Shown: piece by piece, positions 51,170 through 58,376 of the stretch
How the letters are laid out: each line of letters begins with the position of its first letter
Numbering within the stretch: position 1 is the first letter of the stretch
Source: Nonomuraea africana
GTDB lineage: Bacteria; Actinomycetota; Actinomycetes; Streptosporangiales; Streptosporangiaceae
Assembly: GCF_014873535.1 (NCBI RefSeq)
Contig: NZ_JADBEF010000001.1
Coordinates: 992,001-1,056,000 of the forward strand
DNA length: 64,000 bases
Direction: 5' to 3'
Notes under the pieces: model-generated
Database searches by the model: none
Told to the model about the DNA's origin: nothing
Seen by the model: the letters and a program-made list of their open reading frames with translations, nothing else
Made by a program: the position numbers and the translations under genes

Positions 51170-51934
51170 GTGCGATGGATTGATCTTGAGGGTGCTGTCA
51201 ACGTTCGTGACCTGGGCGGACTGCCCACAACCGACGGAGGAACGACGCGGCACGGCCGCATCCTCCGATCCGACAACCTGCAGGGCCTGACCCCTTCCGA
51301 CGTCGATCTGCTGGTCGGCTCGCACAAGGTCAGGCACGTCGTGGACCTACGCTCGGGCCCCGAGGTCGCGCTGGAGGGACCGGGGCCGCTGACCTCCGTG
51401 GCGGAGGTGACCGTCCACCACCACACGCTGTTCGCCGAAGGCGGCAGGCACACCGACGTCGACGCCGACAAGGCGCTGCCGTGGCAGGAGCGTAACGCCG
51501 ACGACGACCTGCGCGTCACCGGCTTCTACTACGGATACCTGCGCGAGCGCCCCGACTCGGTGGTCTCGGCGCTGCGCGTGATGGCGCTGGACGACGGCGC
51601 CGCGATCGTGCACTGCGCGGCGGGCAAGGACCGCACGGGAGTTCTGTGCGCGCTGGCGCTGTCGGTGGCGGGCGCCACCAGAGAGGCCATCGTCGAGGAC
51701 TACGTGGCGACGGGGGAGCGGCTGGAGCGCGTCCTGACGAGGCTCAGGGCCAGCGCGACCTACCGCGACGACCTGGACTCCAGGCCGGCCGACGACCACA
51801 TGCCGAGGGCGCGTTACATCGAGCAGTTCCTCGAGGTGCTCGACGACCGCTTCGGCGGCCCGATCCCCTGGCTGAAGGCGAACGGCTGGACCGAGTCCGA
51901 CAGCGCGGCCCTGTGGTCCCGGCTGAGGGACTGA
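51170..51934 (+). CDS. Tyrosine-protein phosphatase
   Basis: 254 residues of the Y_phosphatase3 type. NVRDLGGLPTTDGG near the N-terminus and the active-site loop VHCAAGKDRTGV (Cys149, Arg155) are intact. GTG 51170 lies 8 nt after TATAGG, a possible -10 element, and has no ribosome site, so leaderless translation is likely. The gene starts about 65 bp after the right end of the IS605 element. Confidence 0.93.
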   Translation: MRWIDLEGAVNVRDLGGLPTTDGGTTRHGRILRSDNLQGLTPSDVDLLVGSHKVRHVVDLRSGPEVALEGPGPLTSVAEVTVHHHTLFAEGGRHTDVDADKALPWQERNADDDLRVTGFYYGYLRERPDSVVSALRVMALDDGAAIVHCAAGKDRTGVLCALALSVAGATREAIVEDYVATGERLERVLTRLRASATYRDDLDSRPADDHMPRARYIEQFLEVLDDRFGGPIPWLKANGWTESDSAALWSRLRD

Positions 51935-51948
51935 CCGGGCCGGGCCCG

Positions 51949-51984
51949 AAGACCTCCGTGCGCGTGGCGCACCGGAGGTCTTTT
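51949..51984. terminator. Intrinsic terminator after the phosphatase gene
   Basis: AAGACCTCCG/CGGAGGTCTT outer stem and TGCGC/GCGCA inner stem, with one bulged base, a GTG loop and TTTT following. It is 15 bp after the phosphatase stop and between convergent genes. This is the most classical terminator in the window. Confidence 0.85.
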
Positions 51985-52074
51985 CCATTGATCAGGCCCG
52001 ACAGATCTCGTAGCGTGGGGCGACCTCATGTTTCACCGGGGGCCTCATGTGCGCATCAGGCACGGGTAGAGCAC

Positions 52075-52749
52075 TCAACTCCGGTCCGGCAGGGCGGCGG
52101 GCTCCGGCAGGGGGAACAGGCGCAGGAATCGTTCGGCCAGGCCCCTCGGGTCGTCGAGCAGCAGGCCACCGGCCTGCAGGGCCTCCGCGAGGGGGAGGTC
52201 ACCGTACAACAGGGCGCTCAGGGTGCCCGGATCGGTCTCGATCGTCGCGTCGGCCCGATCGGCCTGGCCGCGTGCGATCTCGAGCCGCCCGTCGGCGATC
52301 TGGACGCGGAAGCGACCCTCGCCCAGTCCGAGTGCCACGACCGCGTCGAACCCCTCGGCGGCCTTCGGGTCGAACAGGGCTCTGAGGGACAGCACCAGGG
52401 AGTCGGCGCCGATCTCGGCGTCGCGCCGCAGTGTCGGTGAGCGGCTGCTCCACCGCCCGAGCTGGGTGACGATCGGCTCCAGCTCCGCACCCCATGCAGT
52501 CAGTTCGTACACCCAGGAGCCGGCGGGCGGGGGCAGCTTGCGCCGCCGTACGACGCCGGCCTCGGTCAGCTCGCGCAGCCGCTGGGTCAGCATGTCGGCG
52601 CTCGCCCCGGGCAGCCCCGCCCGCAGGTCGGTGAAGCGCTTGGGGCCGAGGAGCAGCTCGCGAACGACCAGGAGCGCCCACCGCTCTCCGATCAGGTCAA
52701 GCCCGTGCGCCACCGCGCACCCGTCGTCGTACTTCCGCCTGCCCGCCAC
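52075..52749 (-). CDS. HxlR family regulator with SCP2-like C-terminal domain
   Basis: 224 residues. HxlR winged helix: CAVAHGLDLIGERWALLVVRELLLGPKRFTDLRAGLPGASADMLTQRLRELTEAGVVRR. The C-terminal half (FRVQIADGRLEIARGQADRADATIETDP and SALLYGDLPLAEALQAGG) resembles a sterol carrier/SCP2 fold and may bind a hydrophobic ligand. GTG 52749 is chosen (AGGA 6 nt upstream); GTG 52767 is also in frame. Divergent from the tautomerase gene. Confidence 0.9.
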   Translation of the reverse strand: MAGRRKYDDGCAVAHGLDLIGERWALLVVRELLLGPKRFTDLRAGLPGASADMLTQRLRELTEAGVVRRRKLPPPAGSWVYELTAWGAELEPIVTQLGRWSSRSPTLRRDAEIGADSLVLSLRALFDPKAAEGFDAVVALGLGEGRFRVQIADGRLEIARGQADRADATIETDPGTLSALLYGDLPLAEALQAGGLLLDDPRGLAERFLRLFPLPEPAALPDRS

Positions 52750-52802
52750 ACCGACGATCCTATCCACAAAGTCGGAAAGGCCGTCTCTATAGTTGTTTTT
52801 TC

Positions 52803-52836
52803 CAACCTCTCGGTTGTACTATCCAACCATGGTTGG
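52803..52836. promoter_or_regulatory. Paired palindromes in the HxlR/tautomerase promoter
   Basis: CAACC-TCTC-GGTTG (52803-52816) and CCAACC-AT-GGTTGG (52823-52836) have centres exactly 20 bp apart, that is, about two helical turns on the same face. They lie 46 bp upstream of the tautomerase ATG. A plausible cooperative HxlR operator. Confidence 0.6.
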
Positions 52837-52881
52837 CCGCCGTCTTGGCGGATCTGTCCGAGAAGAAGAGAGAGAACGCTC

Positions 52882-53301
52882 ATGCCCCAGTTCTTCATCG
52901 AGGCTCCCACCGGAGTCCGGCACGAGGCCAAGCAGAAGATGATGCGGGACATCACCGCGGCGATCGACGCGGCCTACCACATTCCCGACGTCCGGATCTG
53001 GCTCCGCGAGTACTCGCCCGACCAGGTCGCCCAGGACGGAGAGCTCGCCGCGGAGCCGATCCGGCCGCTGTGCTTCCTCGAAGCGCCCGAGCTCGCCGAC
53101 CTGGACGCGAAGCGGCAGATGGCCGGCCGGATCCACGACACGATCGCCGAGGCCTACCAGGGCCTCGCCAACACCGAGGAGACGCTGATCCTCATGAACC
53201 ACTACCCACTCGAGAACGCGGGCTGGGCAGGCCGCCTGCAATCCGACAACCCCGACATCGTCGAAGCCATGACCGAGCTGAACGGCACACCCGCGGGGTG
53301 A
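52882..53301 (+). CDS. Tautomerase family protein
   Basis: 139 residues beginning MPQFFIEAPTGV, so processing exposes the catalytic Pro1 of the 4-oxalocrotonate tautomerase superfamily. Pattern: HEAKQKMMRDITAAIDAAYHIPDVRIWLREY, and a second half with similar strand/helix content. Divergent from the HxlR regulator, and probably its target. HxlR regulators often respond to aldehydes or quinones, compatible with detoxification of reactive carbonyls (inference). Confidence 0.85.
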   Translation: MPQFFIEAPTGVRHEAKQKMMRDITAAIDAAYHIPDVRIWLREYSPDQVAQDGELAAEPIRPLCFLEAPELADLDAKRQMAGRIHDTIAEAYQGLANTEETLILMNHYPLENAGWAGRLQSDNPDIVEAMTELNGTPAG

Positions 53302-53407
53302 CTGGTCGGTGGTGTGCGTGGACTCCACCATCGAGCGCCATGCGCCCGCCTCCGACGAACCGCCCGTGCTCTTCGTCTTCGAGGGTGAGATCTCGCCGGA
53401 CCCCTAA
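53300..53407 (+). pseudogene. Possible IS5-type transposase fragment
   Basis: The frame from 53300 reads DWSVVCVDSTIERHAP, recalling the DWxxVxVDSTxVRAH first catalytic strand of IS5-family DDE transposases. It then continues 20 residues to TAA. Only about 16 residues are informative, so this is a tentative call. The preceding tautomerase stop overlaps its first bases. Confidence 0.3.
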
Positions 53408-53416
53408 GGCCTCCGG

Positions 53417-54457
53417 CTAGCGCACGCGGACGACCGTGTGCTCGTCGGCCGAGCGGCGGGCGGCCTCGATGACCGTGAGTGCGTCCACCACGTCCCGGGG
53501 GTCGACGGGCGGCGCGGAGCCGTTGGTCAGGCAGGCGGCGACGCCCTGGTAGAAGTCGAGGTAGGAGCCGGGCTCGGTGCGCACGGGCTCGCTCGCGTCG
53601 TCGGTGCCGAGCCTGCCCCAGCGCTCCTCGGGGTCGGCGCCGAACCCCGGCTCGTCAGGCACCGCCCCCGCTCGCAGCCGGTCCTCCTGCGGGTCCAGGC
53701 CGTACTTGACGTAGGCGGCGGCCGAGCCCAGCACCCTGAAGCGGGGGCCGAGCCGGGCGGCCAGCGCGCTGACCCACAGGTGCGAGCGGGCGCCGCTGTC
53801 GTGGGTCAGCGCCAGGAAGGAGTCGTCGTCGGCGGCGACGCCCTCACGGCGTACATCGCTCTCCGCGTAGACCTCCCGCACCGGGCCGAGCAGCTGGAGC
53901 GCCTGGTCGACGAGGTGGCTGCCGAGGTCGTAGAGCAGGCCGCCGACCTCGTCCGCGCCGCCGCTCTCCCGCCAGCCGCCCTTGGGCCGGGGCCGCCACC
54001 GCTCGAAACGCGACTCCAGTCGGTAGATGTCGCCCAGCGCGCCCTCGGCGATCAGGCGGCGAAGGGTGAGGAAGTCGCCGTCCCACCGGCGGTTCTGGAA
54101 GACGGTCAGCATGAGGCGCTTGCGCCCGGCCAGCTCGACCAGCTCACGCGCCTCGTCCGCGGTTCTGGCGAGGGGCTTGTCGACCACGACGGCGCGTCCC
54201 GCGTTGAGCGCGGCGGTGGCCAGCGGGACGTGGGTCCTGTTGGGCGAGGCGATGACGGCCAGGTCGCACCGGGGCCACAGGTCGTCGGCGTCCTTGACGG
54301 CGGCGGCGCCGTACCTGGCGGTGACCTCGGCGGCGCGGTCGGGATCGCGGGTGACGACGGCGGCCAGGCGCAGGCCCGGCGTCGCGTGGATGAGCGGGGC
54401 GTGGAAGACCGCTCCCGCCGTGCCGTACCCGACCAGGCCCACCCGGATCTCGCTCAT
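53417..54457 (-). CDS. Gfo/Idh/MocA family oxidoreductase
   Basis: 346 residues. Rossmann motif GLVGYGTAGAVFHAPLI, catalytic EKP-type loop VVVDKPLARTADEA (Lys; Glu replaced by Asp), NRRWDGDFLTLRRL, and the C-terminal domain GGGLLYDLGSHLVDQALQLLG with His. NAD(P)-dependent oxidation of a sugar or cyclitol; substrate unknown. ATG 54457. No operon partners; the 194 bp between it and the next gene shows no further feature. Confidence 0.93.
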   Translation of the reverse strand: MSEIRVGLVGYGTAGAVFHAPLIHATPGLRLAAVVTRDPDRAAEVTARYGAAAVKDADDLWPRCDLAVIASPNRTHVPLATAALNAGRAVVVDKPLARTADEARELVELAGRKRLMLTVFQNRRWDGDFLTLRRLIAEGALGDIYRLESRFERWRPRPKGGWRESGGADEVGGLLYDLGSHLVDQALQLLGPVREVYAESDVRREGVAADDDSFLALTHDSGARSHLWVSALAARLGPRFRVLGSAAAYVKYGLDPQEDRLRAGAVPDEPGFGADPEERWGRLGTDDASEPVRTEPGSYLDFYQGVAACLTNGSAPPVDPRDVVDALTVIEAARRSADEHTVVRVR

Positions 54458-54651
54458 CACCCCACGATATCCGGTCCTCGATCTTGCCATCCGGCGTGCC
54501 GCACCGGGCGCTTCGGCGAGGTGTCTGCGGGGTTCCGGCGGGGGTTCCGCCCGGTGCCCATCGAGCCGGTACGCCTGAACGCGCTGCCCACCGCCCCCGC
54601 GGAGCGGCCTGCCGCGGCCGCGAACCGACCCGCGGGACGGCAGGACCCGGG

Positions 54652-54948
54652 TCACATGTGGTCGGGGTCCACGGCGAGAGCCACGTGGATGAGGTCCTCG
54701 ATGGCGTGGGCGAGGCGGCCGTCGGAGATCTCGTAGCGGGTCTGCCGTCCCTCGGGCACCGCGACGACCAGCCCGCACCCGCGCAGGCACGCCAGGTGGT
54801 TGGAGACGTTCTGCCGGGTCAGCCCCAGCTCGTCGGCGAGCCTGGCCGGATAGGAGGGACCCTGCAACAGGGCGATGAGCAGGCGGCAGCGGTTGGGGTC
54901 GGCCAGGGCTCTGCCGATCCTGGCCATCGCGTCGAGCCGGGTCTCCAC
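54652..54948 (-). CDS. CmtR-like ArsR metal sensor
   Basis: 98 residues. Winged helix LADELGLTRQNVSNHLACLRGCGLVVAVPEGRQTRYEISDGRL. Cys54 and Cys58 (CLRGC) on the recognition helix match the Cd/Pb-binding pair of mycobacterial CmtR; the C-terminal third Cys of CmtR is not present, but Cys21 and a terminal DPDHM are. GTG 54948 follows a GATAAT -10 by 10 nt, probably leaderless. Divergent from a CDF exporter that it should control. Confidence 0.9.
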   Translation of the reverse strand: METRLDAMARIGRALADPNRCRLLIALLQGPSYPARLADELGLTRQNVSNHLACLRGCGLVVAVPEGRQTRYEISDGRLAHAIEDLIHVALAVDPDHM

Positions 54949-54980
54949 AGTGAACACGATTATCAGGATACACGAGTTGC

Positions 54981-55008
54981 TGTATATACAGCGCGTGCTG
55001 TATATACA
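54981..55008. promoter_or_regulatory. Double palindromic operator between metal sensor and CDF exporter
   Basis: Two identical 10-bp palindromes TGTATATACA at 54981-54990 and 54999-55008 form one perfect 12-bp-arm inverted repeat (TGTATATACAGC/GCTGTATATACA). They are the only AT-rich stretch for kilobases and lie in promoter position for both divergent genes. Likely CmtR-type operator. Confidence 0.75.
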
Positions 55009-55041
55009 TGGCTGACTGTATTGATCGTGGAGGATGGCGCC

Positions 55042-55947
55042 ATGGGACACGGGCACGGGCACGCGACGGCGAGCGCGCAGCACCGCAAGAGACTGATGAT
55101 CGTGCTTCCGCTCACGCTGAGCGTTCTGGTCGTCCAGGTGGTGGGCGCGATCACGTCGGGCAGCCTCGCCCTGCTCGCCGACGCCGGTCACATGGCCACC
55201 GACGGGGCGGGCATCGCGCTGGCCCTGTTCGCGATCTGGATCGCCGGCAAACCGGCGAGCTCCCGCAGGACGTTCGGCTACCAGCGGGCCGAGATCCTCG
55301 CCGCCGCCGTCAACGCGGTGCTCCTGCTCGGGCTGAGCGGCTACATCCTCGTCGAGGCCGTACGGCGGTTCGCCGATCCGGAACCGGTAGGCGGCACGAT
55401 CATGATGGTCACCGCGGCGGTCGGCCTGGTGGCCAACGGCATCGGGCTGTGGCTGCTGCGCGACGGCAAGGAGGAGAGCCTCAACCTCAAGGGCGCCTAC
55501 CTGGAGGTCCTCGGCGACCTGCTCGGCTCCGTGGCGGTACTCGCCGGGGCGGTCGTCATCCAGCTCACCGGCTGGGTCGCCGCCGACGCGATCATCTCGG
55601 TGGTCATCGCGGCGCTGATCCTGCCGCGCACCTGGAAGCTCCTCAAGGAGGCCGTCGACATCCTGCTCGAGGCCACGCCCAGGGGCGTCGACCTGGCCGA
55701 GGTGCGCAAGCACCTGCTGGAGGCGCCGGGCGTCACCGACGTGCACGACCTGCACGCCTGGACCATCACCTCAGGCGTGCCGGTGATGTCGGCCCACGTC
55801 GTGGTGGAGGAGGACGCCCTGACCAGGTGCGGCCCCCTGCTCGACCGGCTGCACGAGTGCCTGGCGGGGCACTTCGACGTGGAGCACTCCACGCTGCAAC
55901 TCGAACCGGCGGGCCACGTCGACCACGAGGGCGCCAGGCACCACTAA
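55042..55947 (+). CDS. CDF family metal-cation exporter (CzcD/ZitB-like)
   Basis: 301 residues. His-rich start MGHGHGHATASAQH, six hydrophobic segments, transport-site motif in TM2 DAGHMATDGAG (His50, Asp54) and in TM5 YLEVLGDLLGS (Glu155, Asp159), then a cytosolic C-terminal ferredoxin-like domain (VDLAEVRKHLLEAPGVTDVHDLHAW). The TM5 His of most Zn CDFs is Glu here. ATG 55042 follows GGAGGA. Expected to export Zn, Cd or a related divalent cation under control of the divergent sensor. Confidence 0.93.
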   Translation: MGHGHGHATASAQHRKRLMIVLPLTLSVLVVQVVGAITSGSLALLADAGHMATDGAGIALALFAIWIAGKPASSRRTFGYQRAEILAAAVNAVLLLGLSGYILVEAVRRFADPEPVGGTIMMVTAAVGLVANGIGLWLLRDGKEESLNLKGAYLEVLGDLLGSVAVLAGAVVIQLTGWVAADAIISVVIAALILPRTWKLLKEAVDILLEATPRGVDLAEVRKHLLEAPGVTDVHDLHAWTITSGVPVMSAHVVVEEDALTRCGPLLDRLHECLAGHFDVEHSTLQLEPAGHVDHEGARHH

Positions 55948-55965
55948 CCCGCCGGGCGCGGACGG

Positions 55966-56871
55966 CTAGCTCTCGCGGTCGTCCCGCTCGGCCAGGAACG
56001 CCTCGAACTGCGCGGCGAGCTCGTCACCCGTCGGCATCGGGGTGCTCTCGGCCATCAGGTTCTCGCGGTCCTCGCCGCCGGCGAAGGCGTCGTACTGCTG
56101 CTCCAGCCCCTTGATGGCCGACGACAGCTCGGCCGAGGACTCGATCTGCTCCTCGATCTCGGAGGTGGTGCGCCTGGCCGCCTCGTGCAGGCTCTCCATC
56201 GGGAACACCAGCCCCGTGCCCTTGGTCACCGACTCCAGCGCCGCCACGGCGGCCTGGGGATACTCCGCCTGCGACAGGTAGTGAGGCACGTGGACGGCGT
56301 AGCCGAGCGCGTCGCGCCCCAGCTCGCTCATCCGGTACTCCAGCAGCGCCGCCACGCTGCCCGGCACCTGCACCCTGCCGAAGGCGCTCACCTGGGAGTT
56401 GATCAGCTCGGGCCTGCTGGCGTGCGAGGTGACGCCCAGCGGCCTGGTGTGCGGCACCGCCATGGGGATGCCGTGCACGGTGACCATCTTGCTCACCCCC
56501 AACCGCTCGGCCAGCGAGGCGACGGCCGCGGTGAACAGCTCCCACTCCCTGTCGGGCTCGGGACCGCTCAGCAGGAGAAACGGCGTGCCCGTCAGGTCAC
56601 GGGCCTGGCGCAGCGCGAGCTCGGGAGCCTCGTAGCCGACCCATCTGTCGGTGTCGAAAGTCATGGTCGGCCGCCGCGAACGGTAGTCGAGCAGGCGGTC
56701 GACGTCGAAGGTCGCCACGACGCTGTGCTCCAGCTCGGCAAGCAGGTGGCCCAGCGCGAGCCGTCCGGCGCCGCCCGCGTCGACGAAACCGTCGAAGTGG
56801 TACACCAGCACAGGATCGGTGAGCTCGGGGGTCTCCTCCGCCAGCCGGTAGAGATCCGTCGGGTCGAACAC
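55966..56871 (-). CDS. PAC2 family protein (proteasome assembly chaperone-like)
   Basis: 301 residues with the actinobacterial PAC2 pattern: YHFDGFVDAGGAGRLALGHLL, VATFDVDRLLDYRSRRP, FLLLSGPEPDREWELF, VHGIPMAVPHTRPLGVTSHAS, then a charged helical tail with RTTSEIEEQIESSAELSSAIKGLE. GTG 56871 has AAAGG about 10 nt upstream. Function in bacteria is unresolved; the name reflects eukaryotic homologues. Confidence 0.9.
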   Translation of the reverse strand: MFDPTDLYRLAEETPELTDPVLVYHFDGFVDAGGAGRLALGHLLAELEHSVVATFDVDRLLDYRSRRPTMTFDTDRWVGYEAPELALRQARDLTGTPFLLLSGPEPDREWELFTAAVASLAERLGVSKMVTVHGIPMAVPHTRPLGVTSHASRPELINSQVSAFGRVQVPGSVAALLEYRMSELGRDALGYAVHVPHYLSQAEYPQAAVAALESVTKGTGLVFPMESLHEAARRTTSEIEEQIESSAELSSAIKGLEQQYDAFAGGEDRENLMAESTPMPTGDELAAQFEAFLAERDDRES

Positions 56872-56965
56872 AGTTGATCAGCCTTTCCCTCGGTACTCTC
56901 TCCTGAACCTACGGCGAGCCGGAACGATTCCGTGCACGGCACCATATCGATGGCGAATGACGAGC

Positions 56966-57255
56966 ATGAACGAGGACCCCGAGCTCGAGGACTTCGCCAC
57001 CAGGACGTCCGACCTGGCAGGGGGGTTCCGGCGAATCTCACCGACCATAAGGGCGACACGCTGCTGATGCCGGCCGCCCACCACGGCCACGCCAAGACCG
57101 TCAGGCCGTCGGCGGGCGCGGTCTTCAAGAAGTAACGCGAGGTCGTCGGGGCCCTTCTTGAGGCCGACGCGGACCCGTCACTCGGTACCACTTCAGCTCT
57201 TGACAGCGCGCGGATGTTCGGGCACGGAGAGCTGATTCGAGCAATAGCTCATTGA
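56966..57255 (+). pseudogene. Degraded ankyrin-repeat gene
   Basis: From ATG 56966 the frame reads NEDPELEDFATRTSDLA; the homology then jumps frame to NLTDHKGDTLLMPAAHHGHAKTV, an ankyrin repeat (DxxGxTLLMxAAxxGH), then SAGAVFKK, TAA (57133), REVVGALLEADADP and ALDSARMFGHGELIRAIAH to TGA at 57255. A frameshift, an internal deletion (most of one repeat) and a nonsense codon make it nonfunctional. It fills most of the 446-bp gap between the PAC2 and terpene cyclase genes. Confidence 0.75.
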
Positions 57256-57317
57256 GTGATAAATTCCGCCATTCGTCCGATATGGCGCTAAGAAAAGATC
57301 ATTGCCATGCTGTGTGC

Positions 57318-58325
57318 ATGGCTAGTACGTCTGCGCATGCGTTCGAGGCCACGATCCTCCGCATCCCACCGCTCCGCTGCCCGTTCCCCAGTGAGGTCAA
57401 CCCACACGTCGAGGAAGCCAGCCAGGACAGTTTCGCCTGGCTGCTCGACACCGGGATGCTCGACCATCCCGACACCTTGGAACGTTACCGCCAGGCCAGG
57501 TTCGGCTGGCTGACCGCCAGGGCCTACCCGCTGGCCGACCGCGAGATGCTCAAGCTCCTCATGGACTGGTGCATCTGGCTGTTCGCCTTCGACGACGGCT
57601 TCTGCGAGTCCGAGCGGATGAGCCGACGCACCGGTCTCATCGCCCGGGCGCTGCCCGAGATGTTCCGTGTCCTCCACGACATCGACTCCGACGACCCTCT
57701 CACCAACGTCTTCGCCCGCTCGCTGCAGGAACTCAAGGCCCGCATCGCCGTACACGCCGAGCGCGACCAGCTCGAGCGCTGGTGCTCGGCCACCAGGGAG
57801 TACATCTTCGCCCAGGTGTGGGAGGCGGCCAACAGGGAGGCCGACGTGGTGCCCACGCCAGAGGACTACGTCTTCATGCGACGCCGCACCGGGGCGATGT
57901 ACCCGGTGTACGCGCTCATCGACATCGCGGGCGGCTACCGGCTCACTCCGGAGGAGTGGCACCACCCCGACGTGAGAGCGCTCACCGAGCACGCCAACGA
58001 CCTGGTCGTCTGGGACAACGACCTGTTCTCCTACGCCAAGGAGCGGACCCACGACCAGGCCCGGCACAACCTTGTCAACGTGCTCGTCACCCACCGCGGC
58101 TACAGCGTGCAGGAGGCGCTGGACGAGGTCGCGGAGATGCACGACCATGCCGTGGCCGAGATGGTACGGCTGCGCAAGTCCGTCGAGATGTGGGGCTCAC
58201 CGGCCGTCGACGCCTACGTCACCGGCCTCGAGCACTGGGTGCGCGGGCACATCGTGTACTCGCTCGGCAGCGCCCGCTACATCCACGCCTGGCCGGCCAA
58301 CACCCTGTGGCCAGAGGCCGTCTGA
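57318..58325 (+). CDS. Class I terpene (sesquiterpene-type) cyclase
   Basis: 335 residues. Aspartate-rich motif FAFDDGFCE (about residues 91-96; DDxxxE variant), NSE triad VWDNDLFSYAKE (about 233-242), and the C-terminal SARYIHAW with the Arg-Tyr pair. N-terminal PPLRCPFPSEVNPHVEEA is typical of bacterial sesquiterpene synthases. Mg2+-dependent cyclisation of farnesyl diphosphate is likely; product not predictable. ATG 57318 is chosen by family alignment (weak ribosome site). No P450 or other tailoring gene adjoins. Confidence 0.92.
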   Translation: MASTSAHAFEATILRIPPLRCPFPSEVNPHVEEASQDSFAWLLDTGMLDHPDTLERYRQARFGWLTARAYPLADREMLKLLMDWCIWLFAFDDGFCESERMSRRTGLIARALPEMFRVLHDIDSDDPLTNVFARSLQELKARIAVHAERDQLERWCSATREYIFAQVWEAANREADVVPTPEDYVFMRRRTGAMYPVYALIDIAGGYRLTPEEWHHPDVRALTEHANDLVVWDNDLFSYAKERTHDQARHNLVNVLVTHRGYSVQEALDEVAEMHDHAVAEMVRLRKSVEMWGSPAVDAYVTGLEHWVRGHIVYSLGSARYIHAWPANTLWPEAV

Positions 58326-58336
58326 CCTAGCTGGAG

Positions 58337-58374
58337 GAGGCGTCCACCTCGCCGAGCGCGAGCGTGGACGCCTC
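58337..58374. terminator. Hairpin between the terpene cyclase and the STAND gene
   Basis: Outer arms GAGGCGTCCAC/GTGGACGCCTC and inner CTCGC/GCGAG with one bulged C and a 5-nt loop, within 12 bp of the cyclase stop. It falls inside the ancestral 3' coding end of the convergent STAND gene (see that entry), so its terminator role may be secondary. Confidence 0.65.
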
Positions 58375-58376
58375 AT

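Noticed and set aside
54458..54651. A short gene between the oxidoreductase and the metal sensor
   Set aside because: Open frames exist but show no motif, signal or ribosome site; treated as non-coding.
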